DNA from: Stigmatella aurantiaca DW4/3-1
GTDB lineage: Bacteria; Myxococcota; Myxococcia; Myxococcales; Myxococcaceae
Assembly: GCF_000165485.1 (NCBI RefSeq)
Contig: NC_014623.1
Location: 3,863,501 to 3,927,500 of the forward strand
DNA: 64,000 bases
Direction: 5' to 3'
A program made the position numbers and the translations under genes. Every line of letters begins with the position of its first letter. The stretch's first letter is position 1. The notes beneath the pieces are model-generated. The model was given only the letters and a program-made list of their open reading frames with translations, did not search any database and was not told the DNA's origin. Shown here piece after piece: positions 52,049 to 61,064 of this stretch.

Positions 52049-53533
52049 TCAGCCGACCTTGGTTCCGCCGACGGTCATGTTGTCGATGCGCAGCGTGGGA
52101 AGCCCCACCCCCACCGGTACGCTCTGGCCGTCCTTGCCGCAGGTGCCCAGGCCCGGGTCGGGCATGGGATCGCACCCCACGCGGGTGACGTTCTTCAGGG
52201 CCTCGGGCCCCACGCCGATGAGGATGGCGTTCTTCACTGGCTTGCCAAGCTTCCCATCTTCGATCTGGTAGGCCTCGGCGACCTCGAAGACGAAGTTGCC
52301 GTTGGTGATGTCCACCTGGCCGCCGCCGAAGTGGGCGCAGTAGAGGCCGCGCTTCACCTCCTTGAGGATGTCCTCGGGCGCGTGGTCGCCGGGGGCCAGG
52401 TACGTGTTCGTCATGCGCGGCAGCGGCATGTGCTTGAAGGACTCCCTCCGCCCACTGCCCGTGGAGCGCTGCCCCATCAGCTTCGCGTTGAGCTGATCAT
52501 ACAAATAGCCCTTGAGGACGCCCTTTTCGATCAGGACCTTGTGTTGGCCCGGGGCGCCCTCGTCGTCCACGTTGATGGAGCCGCGGTTGTTGGCCATGGT
52601 GCCATCGTCGATGACGGTGACCAGATCCGAGGCCACCTTCTGGCCCAGCTTGCCCGCGAACAGGGACGTCCCCTTGCGGATGAAGTCCGCCTCCAGGCCG
52701 TGGCCCACCGCTTCGTGCAGGAGGATGCCGCTCCAGCCGGGGGCCAGCACCACCGTCTGTGGGCCCGCCTGGCACTCGGTGGCGCCCAGCGTGGCGATGG
52801 CCTGCCGGGCCGCCTCGCGGGCCACGCTCTCGGGCGTGAAGGTGTCGAAGTGGCTGAAGGACACCCGTCCGCCTCCCCCGTAGTAGCCCGTGCGCCGCTC
52901 CTTGTTCTTGCCTTCGGCCATCACCTGGACGGACAGCCGGCACAGATCCTGGGTGTCCTCGGAGTAGTGCCCCTGGGTATTGCCCACGGCGATGCGCTTG
53001 GTCACATCCGCGTAGGAGCCGTTGACCTGTTTGATGCGTGCATCGAACGCGCGCGCCGCCTTGTCCGCCCGGAGTACCAAGTCCGCCTTGCGTGACACCT
53101 CGATGTCCGACAGCGGTGTCGCCACCTTGTAATAAGTGGGGGAGGGGGCGCGGCTGACCTTGAAGCTCTGCTCGGAGCCCCCTCCTTGGGCGATCATCGC
53201 CGCCGTGCGGGCCGCGCGCAGCAGCGAGGCCTCTTCCAGGTCATCCGAGTACGCGTAGCCCACCTTCGCCCCGGCGATGACGCGGACGCCTACGCCCTGC
53301 GCCAGCCCTGTTTGAGCGCTCTTGATGCGCGCTTCCTCCAGGATGACCGCCGTGGTGAGGGCCCGCTCGACATAGACTTCGGCGAAGTCGGCGCCGCGCT
53401 CCATCGCGACCGCCAGCAGACGCTCGAGCAACGGCTGAGGCAGCAGGGGGGGGGGCACCGTCTGCCGGGTGGACAGGGGGCCGAGCAGGGCCGGAGTGGG
53501 ACGCTTTCTCGTCGTCGCCGACGCACGGGGCAT
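52049..53533 (-). CDS. tldD: TldD-type metalloprotease
   Basis: 494 residues. The zinc site is visible in LLHEAVGHGLEADFIRKGTS (HExxxH, then Glu/Asp). Further family motifs are VGVRVIAGAKVGYAYSDDLE and PRMTNTYLAPGDHAPEDILK. The ATG at 53533 (MPRASATTRKR) has GGAG nearby; the longer frame upstream is intergenic. Residues 26-29 are encoded by a run of ten C, a possible slippage site. It forms an operon with pmbA and the ParB-like gene. The TldD-TldE complex hydrolyses small unfolded peptides. Confidence 0.93.
   Translation of the reverse strand: MPRASATTRKRPTPALLGPLSTRQTVPPPLLPQPLLERLLAVAMERGADFAEVYVERALTTAVILEEARIKSAQTGLAQGVGVRVIAGAKVGYAYSDDLEEASLLRAARTAAMIAQGGGSEQSFKVSRAPSPTYYKVATPLSDIEVSRKADLVLRADKAARAFDARIKQVNGSYADVTKRIAVGNTQGHYSEDTQDLCRLSVQVMAEGKNKERRTGYYGGGGRVSFSHFDTFTPESVAREAARQAIATLGATECQAGPQTVVLAPGWSGILLHEAVGHGLEADFIRKGTSLFAGKLGQKVASDLVTVIDDGTMANNRGSINVDDEGAPGQHKVLIEKGVLKGYLYDQLNAKLMGQRSTGSGRRESFKHMPLPRMTNTYLAPGDHAPEDILKEVKRGLYCAHFGGGQVDITNGNFVFEVAEAYQIEDGKLGKPVKNAILIGVGPEALKNVTRVGCDPMPDPGLGTCGKDGQSVPVGVGLPTLRIDNMTVGGTKVG
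53446..53455 (-). repeat. 10-base homopolymer (C10 on the coding strand) near the start of tldD
   Basis: Ten consecutive G on the given strand encode a run of prolines (TVPPPLL) at about codons 26-29 of tldD. Loss or gain of one base would abolish the protease. Confidence 0.9.
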
Positions 53534-53704
53534 TCGAATTCTCCAAAGCGCTAGAAGAGGTGGGAACAGACCGTAATGAGGGCTTATCCTCCGGGCAACG
53601 GACAACGCACGCGCCCTGTTCCGGCGGGACCGTCCGTCCACATTCCCCTGAAGGGGGCCCGCGCTCTAAGATGCCCCGGCCTCGCACCAGGCCCACCCAC
53701 CGCC

Positions 53705-55867
53705 ATGCCCCCTCGCCGACCCTCTTCCTCCCACGCGGACGACTCCCCGAAGCCTTCGGGCGGTGCCTCGCGAAACGATCGCACCGAACTCAAACCGTCG
53801 CCTTTCGCCTCGGGGGGGCGCTCCCGCGCGGGGGCTCGTCCCCGCTCCGTCGAGGTCGATGAGGGAATGGAGAATGGGGGGGAGGCGCCCGCCGAGGAGG
53901 AGTACCGGACGTCCAACCACTACCCGTCCGAGGAAGAGGAGGAGATGGGGGAGGAGGGCACGCCGACTCCCTCGGCGCGGGATGCCACCCGGATGACCGC
54001 CATGGACGGGTTCGCCGAGGAGGGGGAGGAGGAGCCCCTGGCCGAGGACGATGACAATCCGGACTCGACCCGGGCCGGGCCGCCGGTCTCGCTTCACATC
54101 ATCGAAGGGCCGGACAAGGGCAAGAAGCGGCGCTTCCGCGGCGTCCGCATGGTGGTGGGCCGCGGCAAGAAGATCGAGATGCAGCTGTCCGACCAATCCG
54201 TGTCCCGCCGCCACCTGGAGCTGATCCACGGAGATGCCGGGACGCTCATGCGGGATCTGGGCACCATCAACGGCACGTTGGTGAACGACGAGCGCGTGGA
54301 TGAGCGGCTGCTCAAGCATGGCGATGAGATCGCCATCGGCAAGACCCGTATCCGCTACGTGGACGAGTTGGAGCAGGTCAAACAGCTGCGCGCCGAGAAG
54401 GATGCGCGGGAGGCCGAGGCGAAGAAGGCCGAGGAAGAGGCCAAGAAGAAGGCCGAGACGGAGGCCGCGGCGCGCAAGGAAGCCGCGGCGAGCGCCAGTG
54501 CCTCCAGCAAAGCAGAGGTCGATCCCGCCGATCCGCGCCTCAACCAGGCCACCCAGGCCCGCTTCCCCGCGCCCGATGAGCTGCTGGATGTCCCCATCCG
54601 GGGGCGCCCTGCCCGGGGCGGCAACCGCAAGCTCGGGGGGAACAAGGTCCTGATCGGTGGAGGCGTGGGCGTGGCCGTGGTGGTGGCGCTGGTGGTGATG
54701 ATCATCATCATGGGGCGCACCTCTCCGCCCGAGCCGCCCGTCGTGGATCCGCGTGAGACGACGGCCGCCACGAAGATGCAGCAGGCATACAACGCGGTCC
54801 GCAGTGGCGATTTCGCACTCGCGGTGAAGCTGGTCGAGGAGGCCGAGGCGCTCAAGCCTGGAATCGATACGGAGGGGCTGGCCCAGGCCGCCCGGCGTGA
54901 GCTGGCCGTCATCGAAGCGTTCCAGGCCGTGCGGGCCCTCATGGAGGAGGGGCGCTTCGAGGAGGCGCGCCAGAAGTTGAAGGACACCCCGCTGGGAACC
55001 ACGGCCCAGAGCGACGAGGAGCGCGAGAAGCTCGAGAAGGAGCTGGACGAGCGCGAGACGGACTTCCTCGTGAAGCGCGCGGAAGCGTTGTTGACGCAGC
55101 GCGACGTCGAGGGGTTGCGCGCGCTCCTCGCCAAGCTGCCGAGCTCGGCCCAGCCCCTCTACCGGCAGAAGCTGGCGGACCTGGAGAAGGCGCTGGACGA
55201 CGAGGCCAAGGACCTGGCCCGGCAGGCGCGCCAGAACAAGGCCCTGGCGGCGAAGCTGGCGGCCGAGAAGCGCGCCCAGTTCATCTCCGAGGCCTTCGAG
55301 GCGGTGGAGCGCAAGTTCGAGAACGGGGACTACACGCGCGCGGTGCTCGAGTGTGACCGGGTCCTCGAGGCCCACAAGGGCGACACGGAGATCCGCGATC
55401 GCGCCAAGAACCTCAAGCGGCTCATCCCCCTGTTCTCCAAGTCCTTCGAGGACGCCCAGCGCAAGGTCCAGGCCCGCTCGCTGGAGGCCGCCGTCCGGCC
55501 GCTCAAGCGCTCCGCGGAGCTGTACCAGCAGATCGGCTTCAATGGCGGACTGCAAGAAACCCTCAACGAGCAGCTGGCCCGGGCCTCCGTGAGCGCCGGC
55601 AAGGCGGCCCTGGCCCGCCGCGACGTGGCCAGCGCGGCCCGCAGCTTCCGGGAAGCCCTGCGCATCAACCCCGGCGATGCGGGGGCCCAGGAGGGGCTCA
55701 ACAGTCTTGAGGGCCAGGTGGAGGAGCTGTTTCAGAGGGCCTACATCGAGCGGGACCGGGATCCTCGGTCCGCAGCGGAAAAGTTCAAGATCGTCATCGA
55801 CGCAGCCCCCCAGGATTCCGAGCTGAGGCAGAAGGCGCAGTCGCACCTGGATGCACTTCAGCCCTGA
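53705..55867 (+). CDS. FHA-domain membrane protein with helical TPR-like C-terminus
   Basis: 720 residues. A disordered, acidic N-terminus (about 1-125, rich in Glu, Ser, Pro) leads to an FHA domain (about 120-220; VVGRGKKIEMQL, QSVSRRHLELIHG, TINGTLVNDERVDERLLKHGDE), which binds phosphothreonine. A long Ala/Glu/Lys helix follows (KKAEEEAKKKAETEAAARK), then one membrane helix (about 317-337, GVAVVVALVVMIIIMG) and an extracytoplasmic region of TPR-like helical repeats. The likely phosphorylation source is a Hanks-type kinase; the orientation puts the FHA in the cytoplasm. Start ATG 53705 is preferred, with the coding sequence upstream of it showing no conservation. Confidence 0.85.
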   Translation: MPPRRPSSSHADDSPKPSGGASRNDRTELKPSPFASGGRSRAGARPRSVEVDEGMENGGEAPAEEEYRTSNHYPSEEEEEMGEEGTPTPSARDATRMTAMDGFAEEGEEEPLAEDDDNPDSTRAGPPVSLHIIEGPDKGKKRRFRGVRMVVGRGKKIEMQLSDQSVSRRHLELIHGDAGTLMRDLGTINGTLVNDERVDERLLKHGDEIAIGKTRIRYVDELEQVKQLRAEKDAREAEAKKAEEEAKKKAETEAAARKEAAASASASSKAEVDPADPRLNQATQARFPAPDELLDVPIRGRPARGGNRKLGGNKVLIGGGVGVAVVVALVVMIIIMGRTSPPEPPVVDPRETTAATKMQQAYNAVRSGDFALAVKLVEEAEALKPGIDTEGLAQAARRELAVIEAFQAVRALMEEGRFEEARQKLKDTPLGTTAQSDEEREKLEKELDERETDFLVKRAEALLTQRDVEGLRALLAKLPSSAQPLYRQKLADLEKALDDEAKDLARQARQNKALAAKLAAEKRAQFISEAFEAVERKFENGDYTRAVLECDRVLEAHKGDTEIRDRAKNLKRLIPLFSKSFEDAQRKVQARSLEAAVRPLKRSAELYQQIGFNGGLQETLNEQLARASVSAGKAALARRDVASAARSFREALRINPGDAGAQEGLNSLEGQVEELFQRAYIERDRDPRSAAEKFKIVIDAAPQDSELRQKAQSHLDALQP

Positions 55868-55938
55868 AGTCCAGGGCGTGCGTGGGGTAAGGTCGCCTGG
55901 CGGCCGCCGCCGTTCAATTCATGGGTGGGAGAGTGGCA

Positions 55939-57279
55939 ATGAGTGACTCGTCGCTGCGGGAACTCGGAATGGACCTGATCGAGGAGCGCCAGTTCGAGCG
56001 AGCCCTCGGGGTGTTTTCCGAGTCTGTTCGCCGCCGGCCGGCGGACCATCGCTCGCGGATGCTCGCGGCTCGGTGTCTGGCCGAGATGGGTGAGCGCGAG
56101 CGCGCGGTGACGGCGTACCACGCGTGTGCCGAGGGGCTCCTGCGGCGCGACTACCTGCTGTCCGCCATGGCGGCCTGCAAGCTGGCGCTGGAGCTGGCCC
56201 CTCAGGAGCGCCGGTTGAAGGACACGCTGGTGCGCATTCATGCGCGTGCTTCGCGCAATGCCTCCGGGCGCGCGTCCGTGCCCCCGCCGCTGCCGCCCGA
56301 GACGATGTTCGAGGGCAAGGTGGAGCAGGATCTGCTGGGGATGGTGGGTGAGGAACTCACCCAGCGTGCCATCGAGGTGCTGGCGGCGCCGGACCCGGGG
56401 GGCGCGGCGGACCCGAACAGCCGGCCGCCCCTTCCCCTGTTCGCGGCCCTGGAGCGGGAAGCCTTCCTGGACCTGGTGTACCGGATGGCTTGGCGGAGCG
56501 TGCCGCCGGGCACCGTCATGAGCCAGGAGGGAGAGACGGGAGACCACCTCTACGTCATCGTCGCCGGCAAGGCGGAGGTGACGCGGCTGACGGAAGGACA
56601 GCGCAAGACGCTGGGCTTCCTGGGGGGCGGCTCCATCTTCGGAGAGCTGTCCCTCATCACGAACACTTCGCCCACCGCCAGCGTCACCTCGACGGTGGAC
56701 ACGGAGGTCTTCGAGGTCCGGCGCGAGCACCTCAACGCGGTGGCGCGCAATCACCCCTCCGTGCCGCAGGTGCTGGCGGAGTTCGCCCAGCAGCGCATGG
56801 CGCGCAACATGATGGCCACCTCTCCGCTCTTTCAGCAGCTTCCCGAGTCCGACCGGGCCGCCCTCCTGGGGCGCTTCACCTTCCGGGCGCTCCAGCCGCG
56901 GGAGAAGGCCCTGGTGGAAGGGGAGCCCTCGCCGGGGCTCTTCCTGGTGCTGGCCGGCGAGTTGGTGGTGCAGAAGGAGGATCCGGCGGGCGGCGCGGTG
57001 AGCCTGGGCATCCTCCGCGAGGGGGAGGTGGCCGGGGAGATGTCCTTGCTCACCGGAACGAACGCCAGCGCCACGGTGGCGGCCACGCGCAAGACGGCCA
57101 CCGCCTTTCTGCCGCGCGAAGCCTTCTCCGAGCTGACGCAGGAGCATCCGCCCATCAAGACGTACCTGGAGCAGCTCTCGGAGCAGCGGATGCAGCGGAC
57201 GGCCGAGGCGCTGAGGCCCGCGGAAATCATCGACGCGGACGAGCTCGTCATCGAGCCGGAAGCGGCCAAAGCGGTCTGA
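55939..57279 (+). CDS. TPR protein with two cyclic-nucleotide-binding-fold domains
   Basis: 446 residues. TPR-like helices at about 5-105 (ALGVFSESVRRRPADHRSR), then two cNMP-binding folds (about 175-290 and 295-415). The phosphate-binding cassettes read GELSLITNTSPTASV and GEMSLLTGTNASATV; neither has the Arg that contacts the cyclic phosphate (normally R[TS]A), so binding of cAMP or cGMP is doubtful. I chose ATG 55939 with GGGAG upstream over ATG 55921. It lies 71 bases after the FHA gene and the following gene begins 14 bases after it, so the three may form an operon. Confidence 0.8.
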   Translation: MSDSSLRELGMDLIEERQFERALGVFSESVRRRPADHRSRMLAARCLAEMGERERAVTAYHACAEGLLRRDYLLSAMAACKLALELAPQERRLKDTLVRIHARASRNASGRASVPPPLPPETMFEGKVEQDLLGMVGEELTQRAIEVLAAPDPGGAADPNSRPPLPLFAALEREAFLDLVYRMAWRSVPPGTVMSQEGETGDHLYVIVAGKAEVTRLTEGQRKTLGFLGGGSIFGELSLITNTSPTASVTSTVDTEVFEVRREHLNAVARNHPSVPQVLAEFAQQRMARNMMATSPLFQQLPESDRAALLGRFTFRALQPREKALVEGEPSPGLFLVLAGELVVQKEDPAGGAVSLGILREGEVAGEMSLLTGTNASATVAATRKTATAFLPREAFSELTQEHPPIKTYLEQLSEQRMQRTAEALRPAEIIDADELVIEPEAAKAV

Positions 57280-57293
57280 GCCCAGGTCCCCCC

Positions 57294-57785
57294 ATGGTGG
57301 CGATTTCTCGTTCGCGGGTGGTGGGGGGCGGGCTGGCCCTGCTGGCCGGGGCGCTGGTGTTGGCGTTCTGGCCGCGCGAGGAGCCTCCGGTCGAGGAGGC
57401 CATCCGGCGGAAGATCGACGAGATGACGCACGCGGCCGGGCAGAAGGACGTCAGCGCGGTGATGGAGGGCGTCTCCGAGCGCTTCAAGACGGATCAGGGC
57501 TGGGACAAGCAGCGGGTCCGGGGAGTGCTCCTGGCCCAGGTGCTGCGAGGGCAGTGGGTCCGTCTGTTCACCACGGATCTGGAGGTCACCGAGGTGTCCC
57601 CCTCGCGGGGAGACTTCACGGTGAAGTTCATCTTCGGCCGCTCCGAGGGAAAGGACCTCGAGCAGCTCGGGCAAGACAGCGTGATGAGCGCGTGGCGGGT
57701 GGAGGGCTCTTTTGAGGAAGAGGACGGTGAGTGGCGCATGGTGCGTGCCAGCCACCGCCGCCTGGAGCCCTCCGAGCTGTTCTAG
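57294..57785 (+). CDS. NTF2-like membrane-anchored protein
   Basis: 163 residues. An N-terminal hydrophobic segment (GGGLALLAGALVLAFW, about 10-26) is followed by a small alpha+beta body with the helix-strand pattern of NTF2-like proteins (RRKIDEMTHAAGQKDVSAVM, then EVSPSRGDFTVKFIFGR and DGEWRMVRASHRRLEP). No lipobox Cys, so a membrane anchor or uncleaved signal is more likely. Begins 14 bases after the cNMP-domain gene. Function unknown. Confidence 0.65.
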   Translation: MVAISRSRVVGGGLALLAGALVLAFWPREEPPVEEAIRRKIDEMTHAAGQKDVSAVMEGVSERFKTDQGWDKQRVRGVLLAQVLRGQWVRLFTTDLEVTEVSPSRGDFTVKFIFGRSEGKDLEQLGQDSVMSAWRVEGSFEEEDGEWRMVRASHRRLEPSELF

Positions 57786-57815
57786 CAAGTCAGCTCACAT
57801 TGACTGCGTCTTGCA

Positions 57816-58271
57816 TCAAGGGCAGTTTTCGACGGTGACATAGACAATCTCACCGGCGATGTTGAAGTTTTCATCCCACGCCAAATATTGCACGTGATAC
57901 AGGCCATTGGCAGACGTGTTGGGACCCGGGCCGAAGTCATCCGGATCGATGTCGCCTGAGATGCCATCCAGGTCGTCATCGCCCGTGTTGTAACGGTGAA
58001 CGGGCAATGGATTGCCGCATCCGTCCACCGCCGAGACGGTGGGCTCCACCCAGGGCTCATTGCACTGAAGGGTGATGGTGGTTTGGCTCACCGTCAGGGT
58101 GGGGTTGGTGAACTCATTACAACCCTCCAATGTCTTGCTTTGCTGTCCCATCTCCGGGGCAGGCTCTTCGGTGGCGGGGTTGCAAGCGCTGGCCAAGAGC
58201 GCCAGTCCTGTCATGGACCACAAGACGAGCGAGCGGCTGGGGGCTTTCACGCAACGGAGAATGGGAGTCAT
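57816..58271 (-). CDS. Small lipoprotein of unknown function
   Basis: 151 residues with a signal peptide and lipobox (LLASAC). The mature part is acidic and contains TVSQTTITLQCNEPW and DDDLDGISGDIDPDDFGPG, which looks like a thrombospondin-type-3-like calcium loop, ending IVYVTVENCP. Four cysteines. No named family recognised. A 273-base region with no other gene separates it from the SGNH hydrolase. Confidence 0.65.
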   Translation of the reverse strand: MTPILRCVKAPSRSLVLWSMTGLALLASACNPATEEPAPEMGQQSKTLEGCNEFTNPTLTVSQTTITLQCNEPWVEPTVSAVDGCGNPLPVHRYNTGDDDLDGISGDIDPDDFGPGPNTSANGLYHVQYLAWDENFNIAGEIVYVTVENCP

Positions 58272-58544
58272 TTCTGTCGCCTCTCTGTGGGGGTGGTGAG
58301 CAAGTATGAGATGAAAACACTCGCGGCGAAAGGAGAAAGTTTTCTGTGAGTCAATTCAATGTCACGCGGCTGCTGGTCTCGGAAATAAGAAGGATGGCTG
58401 GAATTCGAATGAGCAGGAGTTGGTGAGTGCAATGCGTTAGCGTCAACGTCGGGTTATGTGCGCCTATGTGGATAGAGCTGTAAAGCGTGCTTTCCCGGTT
58501 CGAGGTGTGAGAGGGTTTGGTCTCCTCATCACCAGGTGGACTGC

Positions 58545-59297
58545 GTGCCTCATTCCAAGAGAACCCTTTCGAGAAGGCTGGGATTGAAGTTGGGCGCCCT
58601 GATGCTGTGCGTTTCGGGCTGTGGCTTCGCGGAGGAGCCGCAGCGCGAGGAGAGGCCAGAGGCCGCCCAGGAGCGCGCCGCGCTCGCGGTGAAGAAGGTG
58701 ATGCCGCTCGGGGATTCCATCACCCAGGGGGCCTCGGGGCGCGCGAGCTACCGCTGCGCGTTGTGGCAGAAGATCCAGGCGGGTGGCTCCTCCGCGGACT
58801 TCGTGGGCAGCCTGACGGGGGGGCACGGGGGCGCGAACAGCTGTGGCGTGAGCGGGTTCGATGTCCAGCACGAGGGGCACTGGGGATGGCGCGCGGATCA
58901 GATCCTGGCCCAGATCTCGACGTGGGCGGCCAACACCCGCCCGGACATCGCGCTCATCCACCTGGGCTCGAATGACATGTTCCAGGGAAATACCGTCGAC
59001 AGCACGATCCAGGAACTCAGTCAGATCATCGATCGGCTGCGCGCGGCCAACCCCAACATCCAGATCTTCCTGGCGCAGCTCATTCCGGCCACGAACTCGA
59101 GCGCCCTCCAGGGCTTCAACCAACGCATTCCAGGTCTGGCGTCGTCCAAGAGCACGGCCGCCTCACCCGTGACGGTGGTAGATCAATGGACGGGGTTCAA
59201 CGCGCAGACCGATACCTATGATGGGATTCATCCGAATCCCGCCGGAGAGGCCAAGATGGCCGAGCGCTGGTATCAGGCCATCCGCTCCAGCCTCTGA
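58545..59297 (+). CDS. SGNH/GDSL-family hydrolase, lipoprotein
   Basis: 250 residues. GTG 58545 has AGGTGG upstream; a GTG at 58536 would overlap that site. Signal peptide with lipobox (CVSGC), then an SGNH fold: block I PLGDSITQGASGR (Ser), block III LIHLGSNDMF (Asn) and block V YDGIHPNPAGEAKMAERW (Asp, His). Block II Gly is visible in EGHWGWRADQIL. Esterases of this fold remove acetyl or acyl groups from polysaccharides or lipids; substrate unknown. Likely lipid-anchored. Confidence 0.87.
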   Translation: MPHSKRTLSRRLGLKLGALMLCVSGCGFAEEPQREERPEAAQERAALAVKKVMPLGDSITQGASGRASYRCALWQKIQAGGSSADFVGSLTGGHGGANSCGVSGFDVQHEGHWGWRADQILAQISTWAANTRPDIALIHLGSNDMFQGNTVDSTIQELSQIIDRLRAANPNIQIFLAQLIPATNSSALQGFNQRIPGLASSKSTAASPVTVVDQWTGFNAQTDTYDGIHPNPAGEAKMAERWYQAIRSSL

Positions 59298-59311
59298 GCG
59301 GAGCCCGCGGC

Positions 59312-60916
59312 CTACTTCAGCAAGGCCTCGGCCTCGGCCTTCCATGCCTGGGCCATCTTCGCCTGCCCCGCGTCCGTCAGCTGCTTGCTGATCTCCGCGG
59401 CCTGGGCCTGGAGCTGCTCGGTGGGCACGCCGCGGCCCCGGGCCCGGCTCAGGGCGAAATAGTGGTGCTGACACCCCGTGGCGTAGTCCCCCTGCGCGAA
59501 GAGCAACTCCGCCATGGCCGTGTAGGCCTCGGGGACGGAGCTGGTGCCATTGTCGGGGGTGACGCCCGCGAGCACCTCCTTTGCCCCCGCATAGTCCTTG
59601 CGTGCCAGGAGCAGCGCGCCCTTGGCGTACTGCGCCCGGGCCTGTTGCGGCCCCTTCACGGCCAAGGCGTGCTCGTACGCCGCCAGCGCTTCGTCCGGCC
59701 TGTTCGCGGCCTCCAGCACGTTGCCTCGCGCCAGCCAGTACCGGTCGTCCCGCTCCAGCGCGCTGACCGTTTTGCCCTCCGCCGCGCTCACCTGGACACC
59801 CCGGAAGGTGGCCTCGTAGGCATCGAGCAGCGCCAGCGCTCCGGAGGTATCTGCCGCCTGCTGGAGGGTTTTCGCCCCCTCGATGTAGAAGAGCGGCGCC
59901 GTCTTGCGCTTCGCCACCGCGGCTTCGAATGCCGCGCGGGCGCTGGGGTCCTTCTTCGCCGCCAGGGCCTTGGCGCGTCCGAAGAGGGCGTAAGGTTCTC
60001 CGGGGTGCAGGGCGAGCGCCGCGTCCGCGTCCCGGAGGGCCGCGTCCGGGTTGCCCCGGCTCAGCGCGAGCTCCGCACGGGTGGCAAGGGCGCGTGCCTT
60101 CAGCGCGGGGCTCAGCTCCGCCTCCCGGGCCTGGATGTCCTGGAGGGTGCGCTCCACCTCGTTGAGCTTCTGGCGCAGGTACAGGTGCGCCAGCGCCCCC
60201 GTGAGCCGTGCCTGGAGGTGATCCGGGTTGGCCGCGGTGGCCCGGCCCAGCGCTTCTCCCGCCTGGACGAACAACCCCTCTTCCAGCAGGGCCTCTCCGT
60301 AGGCCGTGGCGAAGCGGGGATCCTTCCAGGCGCCGTCCGTCGCGCGGGCATAGGCCTGCCGTGCCCCCTGGAGGTTTCCGAGGGCCTGGTCCGCTCGCGC
60401 TTGGGCCAGCCACAGTTTCGAGTTGCTCGCCCCCCGCTCGCGCAGCCCCTTCAACGTCTCCGCGGCTTCCGAGGCCTTGCCCTCGGAGAGGGTCACCCAG
60501 GCCCGGACCACCCGGGCGCCATAGCGCTCGGAGTCCTTGGACTCCAAGGACTCGGCCCGGGCCAGATGCTCGCGCGCGAGGGCCTCCGAGCTGGGTTGAT
60601 GGTGGTCCAGCCACAGCACGGCATGGATGTCCGCCGCCAGCACATGCGCGCCATAGACGTCCGCATCCACGGCGAAAAGGCCCTCCAGTTCCTGGAGGGC
60701 CTTCGCGAGGTCCGCGGGGTTGCCGCGCTGCGCCAGGGATTGCGCGGCCTTGAGCCGCGTTTCCGTCTCCTGCCGCACCTGGCCACGATGGACCACGAAG
60801 GTGACGGCACCGCCCAGCAGCAGGGCCACCAGGGCGACTTGGGTCAGCGCACTGCCGAGGCTTTCCCTTCGCTTCCAGTCCCGTTGCTTGCCGTTACTGC
60901 CGCTTGCCGTGCCCAT
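59312..60916 (-). CDS. Membrane-anchored TPR-repeat protein
   Basis: 534 residues. One membrane helix near the N-terminus (about 27-46, VALVALLLGGAVTFVVHRG), then mostly helical repeats (for example ALLEEGLFVQAGEALGRATAANPDHLQARL, given here in shorter form as LFVQAGEALGRA, and NPDAALRDADAALALHPGEP). At least eight TPR-like repeats occur through residue 520. Likely a protein-interaction scaffold at the inner membrane. No enzymatic motif. Confidence 0.85.
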   Translation of the reverse strand: MGTASGSNGKQRDWKRRESLGSALTQVALVALLLGGAVTFVVHRGQVRQETETRLKAAQSLAQRGNPADLAKALQELEGLFAVDADVYGAHVLAADIHAVLWLDHHQPSSEALAREHLARAESLESKDSERYGARVVRAWVTLSEGKASEAAETLKGLRERGASNSKLWLAQARADQALGNLQGARQAYARATDGAWKDPRFATAYGEALLEEGLFVQAGEALGRATAANPDHLQARLTGALAHLYLRQKLNEVERTLQDIQAREAELSPALKARALATRAELALSRGNPDAALRDADAALALHPGEPYALFGRAKALAAKKDPSARAAFEAAVAKRKTAPLFYIEGAKTLQQAADTSGALALLDAYEATFRGVQVSAAEGKTVSALERDDRYWLARGNVLEAANRPDEALAAYEHALAVKGPQQARAQYAKGALLLARKDYAGAKEVLAGVTPDNGTSSVPEAYTAMAELLFAQGDYATGCQHHYFALSRARGRGVPTEQLQAQAAEISKQLTDAGQAKMAQAWKAEAEALLK

Positions 60917-61064
60917 GCGCGACCGCCTCTGGACTGGAAATTTGAATGGTTTCGGACGTTTATGCCTGATAAGGGAGCCGGGGCTAGATAAGGCTGCTGT
61001 CTCCGAGTGTCAACGTGTGGAGGGACGGAGGGTTGAGCGGCTGTCGGCTCCAGGAGGTGGAGTG

